A stretch of DNA of 64,000 nucleotides from positions 8,506,899 to 8,570,898 of the forward strand of contig CM055275.1 in assembly GCA_029237695.1 (NCBI GenBank), in the 5' to 3' direction. This document shows, piece by piece, positions 33,804 to 44,790 of the stretch; position 1 is the stretch's first letter; every line of letters begins with the position of its first letter. Under the pieces are notes generated by a model. That model had not been told where the DNA came from. It made no database searches and worked only from the letters and a program-made list of their open reading frames with translations. Origin of the DNA: Conchocele bisecta (Eukaryota > Mollusca > Bivalvia > Lucinida > Thyasiridae). The position numbers and the translations under genes are program-made.

Positions 33804-36009
33804 CCCAGCAAACACACGATGTCGGTACGACGTCGGATCTAGGTCGGATCCAGGTCGTCGCGACTTCGGCGACTCAAATTCAACGTCAGCCCGACGTCGA
33901 AACCCCGACGTCGAAACGACGTCGTACTGACGTTGTTTGCTAGTCGTAGTTCGTCGCGACACAAACACAACGTCGGGTTGACGTCGGAATAACGACGTCG
34001 GATCAACGTCCGTTTCCGATGTCGAATAGACGTCTGGTCCAGGTCGTGATTGGTATACACTAAAAGGTGACTCACTGTCAGCAGATCTATCTCTACGTTA
34101 GTCTATAGATACACCAATGGAAGAGCAGCTGATCTGATTTCCACACCAACTTAATTCAGTTTAACCTTTATTTGCGACATGTTTAGGCCTATGTAATTAA
34201 TCATTTTATATCCTAGACGATTAATTTTGCGTATGTATTTAGGTTGGGCTGGGCGTACGTGCAATTTCATTAACGTCGCAGCATTCTAGGTCAAGATTCT
34301 CGTGCGCGCCGGAGTTTTGACAACTGTCATGCTTTATTAGCGTCCGTGTCAAATGTCACTGGACCTGGTTCCCGCGTTACTGCATAGCGGTAGCCACATA
34401 TACAGTAATACGCTGGTAAACAGCCGACCTGACTCATTCGGAACTATCTCGGATCTTTTCGCCAAAGCGGAGGTCTGGTTATGCTCTAATCCCCGAGGTG
34501 TTCCGATTGTCTTTAGGTTATCCCGCCATTTGCGTTTTCTCTTTGTGATTTTAATTTGAAATTGGGGAAAGATCGACGTAATCTTGAAGAAATGAACGTT
34601 CTTATGTAAGTATATTGATGCATGCGTGTCAGCTAACATGTTTTCAATAACATTTTTAAAACAAAAATACATGACAACACCGTGATCAGTTGATTCACGT
34701 TTCAATTCGTGAAATTATTTCGCCCCGTCTCACTTGGCGCATTCCTGTTCATGTGTTGTTAATATATATAGTGTCGCTACTTTATTCACCATTTACAAAC
34801 TGCATGCATTATCATATAATTGTGCCTTTAATGGAGGTCTATAAGGTCGCGTTTTCTCAAAACGTGTAGGACAACTACAGTAATTATAGATTTTGTCATC
34901 GTTACATACTGTCTTTGTGAAACTATTCGCCTTAGATAATGGCGCATACAAGTTTATTCGAATTGGACATCACACTGTACATGTACGGAGTCCCCCAGGG
35001 GACGTAGACTTTTATTGTTTTTAATTTGTTCCCACGAAATAACAATTCGTTCCCTCAATTTAATAATTCGTTCCCAGGATCCTCTCAAAGAAATGCTGAA
35101 GCGACGAATGAAGCACGATGCTAAGATGAAAAAAAGAATCAGAAACAAGCTCGCCCCAAGACATCCACGGCGACGCTTCAGGATGCCAATTCACGCATTC
35201 GTAGAACCGACGCGGACTCGGAACCCGAGGTGGAAGTGGATGATACGTTTATGGTCGACCATCGATGCACCAGTGGGGTCATTCGTGTCCGCGGACACAG
35301 TTCCAGTTCTCCATGAAACGATTACTTGACATTTCATTAGAATTGTCCTGTGAGACAATTCTAATGAAATGCCAAGGTATGTTTTTATCGCGAAATGATC
35401 GAATATTCAGAAATGTCCATCCGCACGATTGTCGTCTGCAGCAGGCTAAGGGTTAAAGTGAATTAAGTCCCTGCTATATGATTCCATCGAGTAACGAATC
35501 GCACCATAAATATATGGCAAAAATATATGTGAAAGTATAATAAAATACATTTGCCAGCCAAAATATGTGTTTATTACTGACCAGGTACCAAACCAGGATA
35601 TTGATTAGTTGATACAGAAGGAAACTGCAGATCAAGTAATCAATGCAAAATAAAGTTTTCTAGACGATAAAACCCGACATTGAATTGATGTCTGATCCAG
35701 ACGTTGAACTGATGTCAGAACCAGACGTTGGATAAAGGTCGTTTTTGGATTATATTTGAAAATGAAAGTTTTTTAGACGTCGTAATCCGACGTTGAAATG
35801 ATGTCAGAATTATACGTATATCCAACGTCGGATTATGGCGTCCGTTCGACGTCGGATTATGACGTCAATTCGACGTCGGATTCCGACGTCCGTTCGACGT
35901 CGGATTCTGACGTCTAAAACACTTTCATTTTCGAACATAATCCGACGTCTATCCGACGCCGGAAACCGACGTCACTCCGACGTCTATCTGACGTCGTGTG
36001 CCCACTGGG
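33804..36009. mobile_element. DNA transposon with ACGTC-rich ends, 2,206 bp
   Basis: The left end CCCAGCAAACACACGATGTC and inverted right end CCCAGTGGGCACACGACGTC align as terminal inverted repeats. Both ends continue in arrays of ACGTCGG/CCGACGT (33,820-34,045 and 35,670-36,000). Comparison with uninterrupted family A units (CTAAGTCATTTGGCCTTG) shows insertion between CTAAGTCATT and TTGGCCTTG, with TT apparently duplicated. The core contains a minisatellite fragment (35,020-35,080), a family H hairpin (35,325-35,380) and short open stretches but no recognisable transposase. Superfamily not determined. Confidence 0.8.
35020..35080. repeat. AACAATTCGTTCCC minisatellite fragment
   Basis: Three units of the 10.89-11.16 kb minisatellite. 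The adjacent GTACGGAGTCCCCCAGGGGA is the inverse of the phrase flanking the 11.17-kb copy. Confidence 0.75.
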
Positions 36010-36560
36010 TTTGGCCTTGGCTTTGGGGCACAGAGGCCGCATGAGTGCATGGATGATGCCCAATAAGCATACAAAGTTTCAAGCAAATATGACTTACGGT
36101 TACGTAGATATGTAGGTATGTGAAAAGTTTAACGCAAATTTTGACAGAAACTTTAACGCAAACTTCTAAGTCATTTGACCTTGGCTTTGTGGCACAGAGG
36201 CCGCATGAGTTGGACACAGAATGAATATATGGGTGATGCCCAATAAGCATACACAGTTTCAAGCAAATCTGACTTACGGTTACAGAGATAGTAGGTATGT
36301 GAAAACTTTAACGCAATTTCTTACAGAAACATTAAAGCAAACTTCTAAGTCAATTGACCTTGACCTAGGGGCACAGGGGCTGCATGAATGAGACACGAAT
36401 GAATATATGGATGATGAACAATAAGCATACACATTTTCAAGTCATTGTGACTTAATTAGGACTGCAGAGATATAAGGTATTTAAAAACGTTAACGCATAT
36501 TTCGGACGGACGGACGGACTGACGCACGGATGGACGGACGTCATTGTGATCACTATGTCT
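36010..36560. repeat. Tandem repeat family A, right part
   Basis: Three further units (AGAGGCCGCATGAGT.., GCCCAATAAGCATACA.., CTTTAACGCAA..), about 160-170 bp each, ending in GGACGGACGGACTGACGCAC. Confidence 0.8.
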
Positions 36561-36974
36561 CGCTTTCCGCAAGCGGGCTTGACAAAAAAAATCGTGCGAA
36601 CCTCCCCACCCCCTGACGACGCCCTTGCATGTTGGATAGCGTTATAAGTGGTATAGTGGTATAGTAAGTGAGAAACAGATTTAAACGCGAAAATGGTAAC
36701 ATAAAATAAAATAAAAGATCAAGGTCAAAAAAGGTCATATACCAGTTTAATATGAAGTTGTGTAAGTATGGTGGTTCTAGGTGGTACAGTAACAGAGAAA
36801 TGGACAAAAACACGAACACATAACATTGCAAATGGTTAAGTTGATACGCGGAATAAGTAGATCAATGTTTCCAATTTACCACATGAAATTGAATACGTCC
36901 GTATAACCTAAATTGTGTATGTGTTGAGAGGACGGAAGTTTACATTTTACTCCCGCCAATATTTAAGCGAATCG

Positions 36975-36995
36975 TAACATTTTGATTGGTCAACA
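36975..36995 (+). promoter_or_regulatory. Possible promoter region with inverted CCAAT box
   Basis: TTTTGATTGGTCAACACG contains ATTGG, an inverted CCAAT box, just upstream of a candidate first exon and downstream of the last repeat array. There is no TATA box. Weak evidence. Confidence 0.25.
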
Positions 36996-36998
36996 CGA

Positions 36999-37097
36999 AT
37001 GACGAGTGCCATTATTTTGGAGTCGGTTCAGACGATCCGCTGTGTAGTTTCTGCTACGAAATCCGAAGAAATCTCTACCATCATCCAACGTATGAAC
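36999..37097 (+). CDS. Candidate first coding exon, possibly of SIN3
   Basis: An open frame of 33 codons starts at ATG 36,999 and ends AACGT ATG AAC before GTGAGT, a good donor at 37,098. A stop lies in frame upstream at 36,975. The exon ends in phase 0, which would fit the SIN3 segment beginning CCA at 47,781. The region is free of the repeats found on both sides and is preceded by an inverted CCAAT box. The peptide does not resemble the conserved MKRR-type SIN3 start I expect, so it could instead be mostly 5' untranslated sequence (with ATG at 37,092), belong to another gene, or be spurious. Confidence 0.3.
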
Positions 37098-38574
37098 GTG
37101 AGTGAATGTTACAATTAATAATATCGTCTTTGCTCTTCATTTAGCTGTATATTTCGTAGTTGTTTATGTGGGAAAGTGCAATTTGATTGGAGATTCCCTT
37201 GGGTGTCAACGGGGAAATCCGCCTTACACATTAACCAAACACTAAATATGCCAAACTTTACAAGCCGATTACACCATAATATGTTTCGTTGAATTGCAAT
37301 ATATTTGTATGAACATTATACACCATTATATTTTCTTTCATGTCATGCCAGTTTATAAGATGTATACCCTCTAGATTTTCGCGCAATTAACATATGCCAG
37401 ACACTACGCCTCACAAAAAATGGACTACTCGCCGTGTATGTTTACTGTAAACATGGAATTAAATTCGCTATGTGACATATTCAGGCGGGTGACTGTTAGA
37501 TATATCTCATTCGTGCTTCCTTAAATATCTTAGAATTGTACTGTACATGTTTTGCATTTTTTGAGTTGTGGGTTTGCTTTTGACAGGTAGAATTTCAAAC
37601 TCGGTGTTGTCTGTTGGCGTGTAAACGCCGAGTGTTGTCGCTGCATTACACACGCCGACGTATTTCTGACGCGAATCGATACACAACAGATCGTGTTTAA
37701 ATATGCGTCCAGTTGTTGAAATAAAATAGTTATTAAAGTTATTTAGCCATTGTATTGTTTTCCTGTTGAATATTTTTGCTTTTAACCACGATTTTCTGCC
37801 ATTAGATTGTGTTTAGATACTGTATGTAATTTAGCGGGAATAATATGTAGACGAATTTCTGTGTGTTTACACGGGATGGGTCTATTTTATTTTGTTGTAG
37901 GGGAGAGAGTTATGTGAGTAAGTGTGTATGCCTTGTGTAAGATTACTCAAACGCCTTTTTATATGACATGGACTATTCATATTCCATTACCTAATGTTTG
38001 TATGAAAATATGTAAATAATAAACTTAATTTGAAAATAAATTTGTCGTTATTCAAAAACTACACATAATTTATGAAAGTTATTCACCCACAATTGGGTGG
38101 TACCATTTTTGTGTCGGATGTCGAAAGGCTGCCATTTGCAAACTGCATATACAGATCATTATGAAACAAAACAAAGGTATATTCTGGCTTCAGGTCGAGC
38201 TATTGTCTTTTTACAGTAACACACACTTTTGTTTATTTATGGGACCGATATGTATTTGTTGTCACCAAGTAAATTATAATGTTTTGTTTACTTTTATTGT
38301 TTACACATTTTTGGCTTTTGTCCAGATTTTTATGGAAACGTGTAGTGAATGTGTTTATGTGTATGAGCATAACTAGTAGCTGGAGGGGGAATGTCGCTGG
38401 AGTTTACGTTCTGCTTATAACATCTGGTGCGCAAGCTAACTTTATATTATTGAGAAATGGGGCTTATGATGTTACCGAACAGTGTAGTCCCTGATCAGTC
38501 GGTAGTTTGATCAAGAAGTTTAAACATCTATCTCTTCACCTGTGATTTTGAGCAGGTATTTTTATGCCCCACCA
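37098..38574. other. Low-repeat AT-rich DNA, possibly first intron
   Basis: This stretch is less repeat-laden than its surroundings. No coding region or RNA is recognised. If the exon at 37.0 kb is real, this is the start of a 10.7-kb intron. Confidence 0.35.
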
Positions 38575-38690
38575 CGATAGTGGATACCTGGTTTGACCCT
38601 CACATACATTGTACGTCTTTGGCATTTTGTATGTGACAATTGAATCTTTTTATACCACTTATGTGAGTACATGTATTACGATTAGCGTAA
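38575..38690 (+). mobile_element. SINE-like S1 fragment
   Basis: 'ggatacctggtttgaccctcacataca', GTCTTTGGCATTTTGTATGT and TTATGTGAGTACATGTATTA follow the S1 body order. It adjoins 'tgccccaccacgatagtgga' from family C. Confidence 0.55.
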
Positions 38691-38977
38691 AGATTATAAT
38701 AGTTGCCCGGGCGTCTATTAGAATCACCATTGGCTCTGAAGTCCTGGGTGGTTGTTTAATAGAGGCAAGTGTTAAACAGCAAATGGGAAATTATAAAAAT
38801 ATACGATTTTCTACTATCTGAACATAACGAGGGGACGCTACTCTCAAACGTCTTGACGTACATGTACTTGATTGTACTGTCTGTCAGTTTATGGAAATTT
38901 TGGACCAAGACGTTTCAGCCCACATTGGTCATTATGGTACTCTTGGTATTAAACTTAAAAATGTTAAAATAGTTATA

Positions 38978-39823
38978 CCCCCCGCAACGAGTTGTGGGGG
39001 GGTGTATACTGGAGTCAGGTTGTCCGTGCGTCCGTAAACTTAACATCAGAGAAATATTGTTATAACTTCTATTTCCTTCATCTAAAATGCTTGATATTTC
39101 ACACATGCATTCCTGTAAGGCTCTACTACCATGCTGTGCCAAATCCACGACCGTCCAACCCCCGCAGATCCCAAGGTCAAGGTCAAATACTTAGTCCGTA
39201 AACTTAACATCAGATAAATATTGTTATAAACTTCTATTTCCTTCATCTAAGATGCTTAATATTTCACACAGGCATTCCTATAAGGCTCTACTACCATGCT
39301 GTGCCAAATCCACAACCATCCAACCCCCGCTGATACCAAGGTCAAGGTCAAATACTTAGTCTCTTTACAAAACTTAACATCAGAGAAATATTGTTCTAAC
39401 TTCTACTTCTTTCATCTAAAATGCTTAATATTTCACACATGCATTCCTGTAAGGCTCTACTACCATGCTGTGCCAAATCCACGACTGTCCAACCCCCGCT
39501 GATCCCAAGGTCAAGGTCAATTACTTAGTCTCTTTACAAAACGTTTCGGAGAAATAAGTTATAACTTCTATTTCCTTCATTGAAAATTCTTATTATTTCA
39601 CTTGTGCATTCCTCTAAGGTTGTACTATCATGCTGTGACAAATCTACGACTGTCCAACCCCCGCTGATCCCAAGGTCAAGGTCACATACTTAGTCTCTTT
39701 ACAAAACTTAACATCAGAGAAATATGTTATAACTTCTATTTCTTTCATTGAAAATTCTTAATATTTATATTTCATATGCTGTGACAAATCCCCGCTGATC
39801 TCGAGGTCAATGTCACATACATA
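38978..39823 (+). repeat. Tandem repeat family E, left part, about five units
   Basis: Units of roughly 165-170 bp: AACTTAACATCAGAGAAATA, TTTCCTTCATCTAAAATGCT, GCATTCCTGTAAGGCTCTAC, CCATGCTGTGCCAAATCCAC, GATCCCAAGGTCAAGGTCA. It opens with ATACCCCCCGCAACGAGTTG and a GTCCGTGCGTCCGT leader. The array is split by the MITE at 39,824-40,077. Confidence 0.85.
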
Positions 39824-40077
39824 CCGTATAACCTCGAATTAACGCCCCACCCCCCCCCCCCCCAAATAAATTTTTTTTTTACCAATGACCGCCAATTTCA
39901 AACACAAATAATCCTTAAATCCTTATTGGTGTTTGAAATTGGCGGTCCTTGGTATTTTTTTCTTCTTTTTTTTAACTGGCTAATCCCCCCCCCCCCCCCC
40001 CCACCCCACCCCACCCCACCCGCCCTTTTTTAAGTAAAATGTAACGCCTCCGGGGGCATTAATTCGAGGTTATACTG
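39824..40077. mobile_element. Pogo-like MITE inserted in family E
   Basis: TA|CCGTATAACCTCGAATTAAC and GTTATACTG|TA form terminal inverted repeats with a TA target (compare uninterrupted CACATACTTAGTCTCTTTAC). The core is a hairpin, GACCGCCAATTTCAAACAC / GTGTTTGAAATTGGCGGTC, flanked by poly-C tracts at 39,847-39,863 and 39,986-40,020. Confidence 0.8.
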
Positions 40078-40320
40078 TAGTCTCTTTACAAAACTTAACA
40101 TCAGAGAAATCGGTTATAACTTCTATTTCCTTGCTCGGATCTGCTTCACATTTCACACACTCATTGCTCCAATGGACCTCTACCACCCTGTGACAAATTC
40201 ACGTTCATGCCGCGCGCGCTAATCCCAGAGTCAAGGTCACAAGCCCACACACTTGAAAATTTTTACATATTTTAGGGATACCTGGACCCACGCGGGGGGT
40301 ATTCCGTAAGCCTCGCTTAC
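40078..40320 (+). repeat. Tandem repeat family E, right part
   Basis: It continues with TCTCTTTACAAAACTTAACA, CTCATTGCTCCAATGGACCT and AGAGTCAAGGTCACAAG, and ends in GATACCTGGACCCACGCGGGG. Confidence 0.75.
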
Positions 40321-40506
40321 TGACCAATCTAGTTAATACTGGTAATGTATATATCAAGAAAACGTCAATCATTAATGCTGATCAGATTTATGCCTATTGA
40401 CGTTTCTGACTCACCGTTTAGGTCCGTATCAGTGCGATTAATTTCGGCCATGTCCAGAACAAGACATATTTATTTTTGCTCATCTCGAAGGAAATATCGG
40501 CCAACA

Positions 40507-41464
40507 GTAGTGATGGGAATCGGACGGGAAAATCACTATTGACAATCGGAAGGGTCAATTCGATTGATTTAGCTATCGATTATTTATTATTAAATGCAAT
40601 ACGTATCAGTAACACTGTAACACACTAGTTGTGAAAACGTAACTGCTGCATACTACCGTATAAAGCAGAGTTACGATTCCTATGTCCGCAGAATAGCGAA
40701 TCGGATCTGATTCGCACTTTAGCAGTCTATTTTAGTATTTTGACATCTGTTTTTATAATTTCTAACTGCAACGAGTGTCTGTATTATGATACTAGCATAT
40801 TCCATTAATTACGTCATGCATTTGCATATCTATATGACATAAAAAGCATGATTATGCTAGAATAGTTTGTGGCAGCCATAATCCAAATGCAAAATTTATG
40901 ATGGAGAACAGATAAAAACTAATTTTGTAAACGTTTAACGTTCTACACTGATAAAATTTATTTCAGAATTATTAGTTTGCATTACTTTTATAACACTGAT
41001 AATCTTTTCACATGAAAAATATATAAAATATGTGACAATAGACGACTTTTTGACGACTTTTGGTAATATCGGTAATTGGTTACCTTTATTTGCATAGGAA
41101 GGACCTTTTGCATACGATAAAAATTACGAAGCGCATGTCAAGGTTTTCTTTCTTTCGAAAACCCAAAATATGACCAGACGTGGCTCGGCGCCTTCCCCGG
41201 ATACTTAAACAACGCATTATTGTTGGCATCTCTCCAAGCATCGACTGTAACTTCGACCGCCATTGTGAGGAATGATAAAAACAGAAGCATTCCGAATTTT
41301 AAGTAATTACGCGAATGTAACGAAAATAAATGGACGGGGAAAAACCCGCGGAAAACAGCAGAAATATTTTTCCTATAATCGATTATGACAAAACACTATT
41401 GATTGTCGCCGACGCGGCCCCTTTCGATCAATTTTCGATTATAATCGATCATCGGCACTTCACT
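40507..41464 (-). mobile_element. hAT-like DNA transposon relic, about 958 bp
   Basis: The left end GTAGTGATGGGAATCGG resembles the inverse of the right end CGATCATCGGCACTTCACT, and GCCAACA lies directly outside both ends (GGCCAACA left, AGCCAACA right), the size of an 8-bp hAT target duplication with one mismatch. On the minus strand it carries the start of a BED-type zinc-finger protein. No dimerisation or catalytic region is present, so it is internally deleted. Superfamily is inferred from the duplication size and the BED finger. Confidence 0.6.
41138..41263 (-). pseudogene. BED-type zinc-finger N-terminus of a hAT-like transposase
   Basis: On the minus strand an ATG at 41,263 opens a 41-codon frame containing APSHVWSYFGFSKERKP and ending in TGA at 41,138. 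'SxVWxyFgF' is the first half of a BED finger, the DNA-binding domain at the N-terminus of hAT transposases and ZBED proteins. Downstream, shifted-frame remnants in the next 80 nt are compatible with the second Cys pair and a 'GNxTN' segment, but they are too damaged to claim. The ATG lies about 200 bp inside one end of the element, as expected for a transposase start. This is a decayed first exon and not a functional gene. Confidence 0.55.
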
Positions 41465-41814
41465 AGCCAACATGATGTCAATTTCACCCATATTATACGA
41501 GGTGGGTTCAAGATGCTTGGAAAATGGCGTCGCTGTAACCGTGTAAATTCTGATCGCCCTGTGTCCGACCAAATAGCTACTGCCAATGAGGAATTTACTG
41601 ATACACAGGAAAAAGTCTAATTTCGCTTCCGCTTTTGAAAGTGAAAGTAGCAATTATGTTATTTTTCTCCCAGTTTTCATGGAAGTTACCTTCGAAATAC
41701 TGGAAAGAAAATAAATCTAGTTGGACAATTAGCTCCGATTTTGTTTCAAGTTAGTACTGGGCGTTTATTAGTGGCACTAATTTCGTGAAAATCAGTCAAA
41801 AATTGGTAATTTTG

Positions 41815-42150
41815 TACTGTTACTCCCATCATTTCTGAACCAATTGGGTATTTCCAAATTTGAATTGGGTAAAATAAAATCACACTACTGTTTACACATC
41901 AAAAGAATAGTTTGCTTAAAAATGAAAACTTGTCTTGGCATTTCATTAGAATTGTCTCCTTGGAGACAATTCTAATGAAATACCAAGATGTGTTTTTGTG
42001 GAAAATAAGAAAAAATATGCTATATTTGCGGTCTGTTTATTGTTTTATGCACGTTGATAAAGGTACCACAAATTTTGTATTGCTTTTTGATACTCGTTAC
42101 TTCTGATTTCAATTGGGTTTTTGGCAATTTTAATTGGGTATTTAAGCACT
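41815..42150 (+). mobile_element. MITE family H copy with strong central hairpin
   Basis: TCTTGGCATTTCATTAGAAT followed by TGTCTCCTTGGAGACAATTC and TAATGAAATACCAAG is a nearly perfect hairpin. Flanks carry CCAATTGGGTATTTC, CACACTACTGTTTACACATC and TTTTGATACTCGTTACTTCT. Other copies: 42,283-43,162 (interrupted) and 55,311-55,706 (inverted). Confidence 0.8.
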
Positions 42151-42282
42151 ACTAAAGAAACAAACTGTCGGTTCGACAAGTTTTTCGGAGGCTGTTCTTG
42201 TATGTTTCAGATTCTCATTTGTCCATGATATGTGAAGAATGCAGCGACAGATAGATGAACAGGTATGCATGTAATGAATAAA

Positions 42283-43162
42283 ACCACAGGGCTCCAGATA
42301 AGGAATTACTGTCTGTTCCACGTTTTTCTGCCGACAAACTTTTTACTATTAAACATATTAAATTTAAAAAATATTTAAATGCAAGTCGATAACAAAAAAG
42401 TCGCCCTCCCCAAAAAAAAATATTGATTTTATTGCGAAAAAAACGATTTTCCTTTAACATGGGAGGAAAAGAGGTGGAAGCGCTGGGGGAGGGGTCAAAA
42501 AATATTTTTTTTTTAAATTTACTCCGCAACCTGGCTAGATAGCTTGGAAATAATGTAACTAAGAAAACAAGTTAGATTTTGAAAATCGTTCTGGACATAA
42601 ATAAAGAATTATTAAAAAAATAATATTTTTAGCCCCCATAGGAAAATATTTTTTTTCGCAATAAAATCAATATTTGACTGAATTTCATCAAATAATTTTT
42701 TTTGGGGAGGGTGACTTGTTATTGATGAACAAGTACTTCTATTTAAATATTTTTAAGATTTAATGTGTTTAATGGCCAAAAGTTCGTCAGCAGCAAAACG
42801 TGGGACAGACAGTAGTAATTGAGTATTGTTACTACATCATTTCTGAAGCAATTGGGTGTTTCAAAATTTTAATTGGGTAAAATTAAATCACATTACTGTT
42901 TACACATCAACAGACGGCAATTATTGAATAGTTTGTTTCGAAATGAAAACGTATCTTGGCATTTCATTAGAATTGTCTTTTCATGGCAGAATAAGAAAAG
43001 TATGAGATATTGGTGGTCTGTTTATTGTTTTCTGCAGCATGATAAAGGTACCACAATTTTGTTATTGCTTTTTGATACTCACTATTTCTGATTTCAATTT
43101 TGATTTTGGCAATTTTAATTGGGTATTTTCTCAAATACGCAGCTTATCTGGATCTCTGGTAA
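42283..43162 (+). mobile_element. MITE family H copy interrupted by a fold-back element
   Basis: It begins GGCTCCAGATAAGGAATTAC and ends GCAGCTTATCTGGATCTC, with the same flanking phrases as the other H copies. At about 42,300-42,820 an inverted-repeat element breaks it (CTGTCTGTTCCACG..GTCGCCCTCCCC against GGGGAGGGTGACTTG..CGTGGGACAGACAG). The inserted core contains ATTGATTTTATTGCGAAAA and TTTAACATGGGAGG, related to the F1 core. The H hairpin has lost its right half at 42,980. Confidence 0.75.
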
Positions 43163-43324
43163 TGAATAAAACCATGTGTGCTGCAAGTGTTGTTTTTACT
43201 GTGGTATTTAAAACATTTGTTCTGTTCCAGGGTCCAAGCTAGCCCTTCAAAATAGGGGATTTTCACTAAAAACTTGAGAAAATATACCATTTTTTCCAAA
43301 ATTTCTGTTTTATATAGTGAACAA

Positions 43325-43515
43325 GAAATGCGTCTGTCGAACGCGGATGCCACCTGTAGCATATTTGAGAAACTGTGACAAAGTGGTTAACCGAAAATTT
43401 CAGCATATTTGAGAAACTGTGACAAAGTGGTTAACCGAAAAGTGTGACGGACAGATGGACGGACGGTCCAGGTCCAAACACTATATGCCACCCGTTTCTT
43501 CGAAACCCGGTGGCA
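43325..43515. repeat. Dispersed repeat with internal duplication
   Basis: 'catatttgagaaactgtgacaaagtggttaaccgaaaa' occurs twice in tandem (43,360 and 43,402). GTCCAAACACTATATGCCAC links it to 1.18-1.33 kb. Confidence 0.6.
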
Positions 43516-43679
43516 TAAAAACTTCTCCCTCAACTCAAAATAGGGAGAAGTCGGAGAATGTAGGAGAGAATTTTGTCCCGTAAAGTGATCCCTGTGTTCT
43601 AAGTTTGTGGAGTCCTCACAAACGTTGAAACAAACTGAATGTTTCAATACCACAGTAACACCAACAGCCTATGTTTTTA

Positions 43680-44460
43680 TGCCCCACCACGATAGTGGAG
43701 GGGGCATTTAGTGTTACCCTTGTCCGTCCGTCCCCCGTCCGTCACAAAACTTTAACGCTCGGGTAAATGTCTCAGAATTTCTCATCCTTCGACCAATCTG
43801 CTTCATATTTCATATACACATTGCTCTAATGGTCCTCTGCCGCCCTGTGCCAAATCCACGTTTGTCCGGCCCCCGCCAAGCCCAGGGTCAAGGTCACATA
43901 CTTAGTTTATAATTTCTTTTGTCTTTCACGGATCATCTTCATACTTCATATATGCATTGCTGTAATGGTCCTCTACCGCCCTGTGCCAAATCCACGTTCG
44001 TCCTGCCCCCGCCGAGCCCAGGGTCAAAGTCACATACTTGGTGCTTCAAAAACTTTAACGCTCGGGTAAATATCTTATAATTTCTGTTTGCTTTCACCGA
44101 TCAGCTTCATATTTCATATACGCATTGCTCTAATGGTCCTCTACCGCCCTGTGCCAAATCCATGTTTCTCCTGCGCAAAGCCCAGGGTCAAGGTCACATA
44201 CTTGGTTCTTCAAAAACTTTAACGCTCGGGTAAATATCTTATAATTTCTGTTCCCTTTCACGGATCAGCTTCATACTTCATATACGCATTGCTATAATGG
44301 TCCTTTACCACCCTGTGCCAAATCCACGTTTGTCCTGCCCCCGCCAAGCCCAGGGTCAAGGTCACATACTTGGTGCTGCAAAAACTTTAACGCTCCTCAT
44401 TTATTATCAAAGCGATATGTGGGGCATCCGTGTTCTATGAACACATTTTCTAGTTTTATA
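43680..44460 (+). repeat. Tandem repeat family C, about four units
   Basis: Leader TGCCCCACCACGATAGTGGA and GTCCGTCCGTC, then units of 155-165 bp: AAACTTTAACGCTCGGGTAA, GCTTCATATTTCATATACGC, ATTGCTCTAATGGTCCTCTA, CCCTGTGCCAAATCCACG, CCCAGGGTCAAGGTCACATA. It ends 'tgtggggcatccgtgttctatgaacacatttt'. Same class of array as family E. Confidence 0.85.
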
Positions 44461-44790
44461 TCGTACTTATATTTACATTGTATTTTCTGGTAGTTTCAAA
44501 AATATAATAACCATGTCATTTGGTCGCAATTCATGGTTCAGCAACATTGCCTTTATATAGCATGCCGTTATAGACAATTTTATGGAGATTCACATCAAAC
44601 ATAAAGGTACAGCTGTAGGCACAATATGTTCCTTATAGGAATTAAATTAATGTATGATTGTGTTACTATTCCACCAGTTCTAAAAATTACGAGTGCCCGC
44701 TATAGAGATATAATCATTTAGTAATGCTGATAGTGACGTGCGGTGATATCAGGCTATTTTTATATGCAAATGAAGCATGATATCTTTTAA
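44461..44790. other. MITE remnants
   Basis: 'gctgatagtgacgtgcggtgatatcaggctatttttatatgcaaatgaagcatgat' matches 20,646-20,700. Nothing else is recognised. Confidence 0.45.

Noticed and set aside
33652..34075. Arg/Ser-rich open frames around 33.7-34.1 kb
   Set aside because: They are products of the ACGTC repeats, which code for Arg, Ser and Thr in every frame and on both strands.
34349..34705. 118-codon minus-strand open frame inside the ACGTC element
   Set aside because: Composition and residues show no transposase or other domain; likely chance.
41330..41620. 96-codon plus-strand open frame
   Set aside because: It overlaps the hAT-like terminal region (ATCGATTATAATCGAT palindromes) and shows no domain; the BED peptide on the other strand is better supported.
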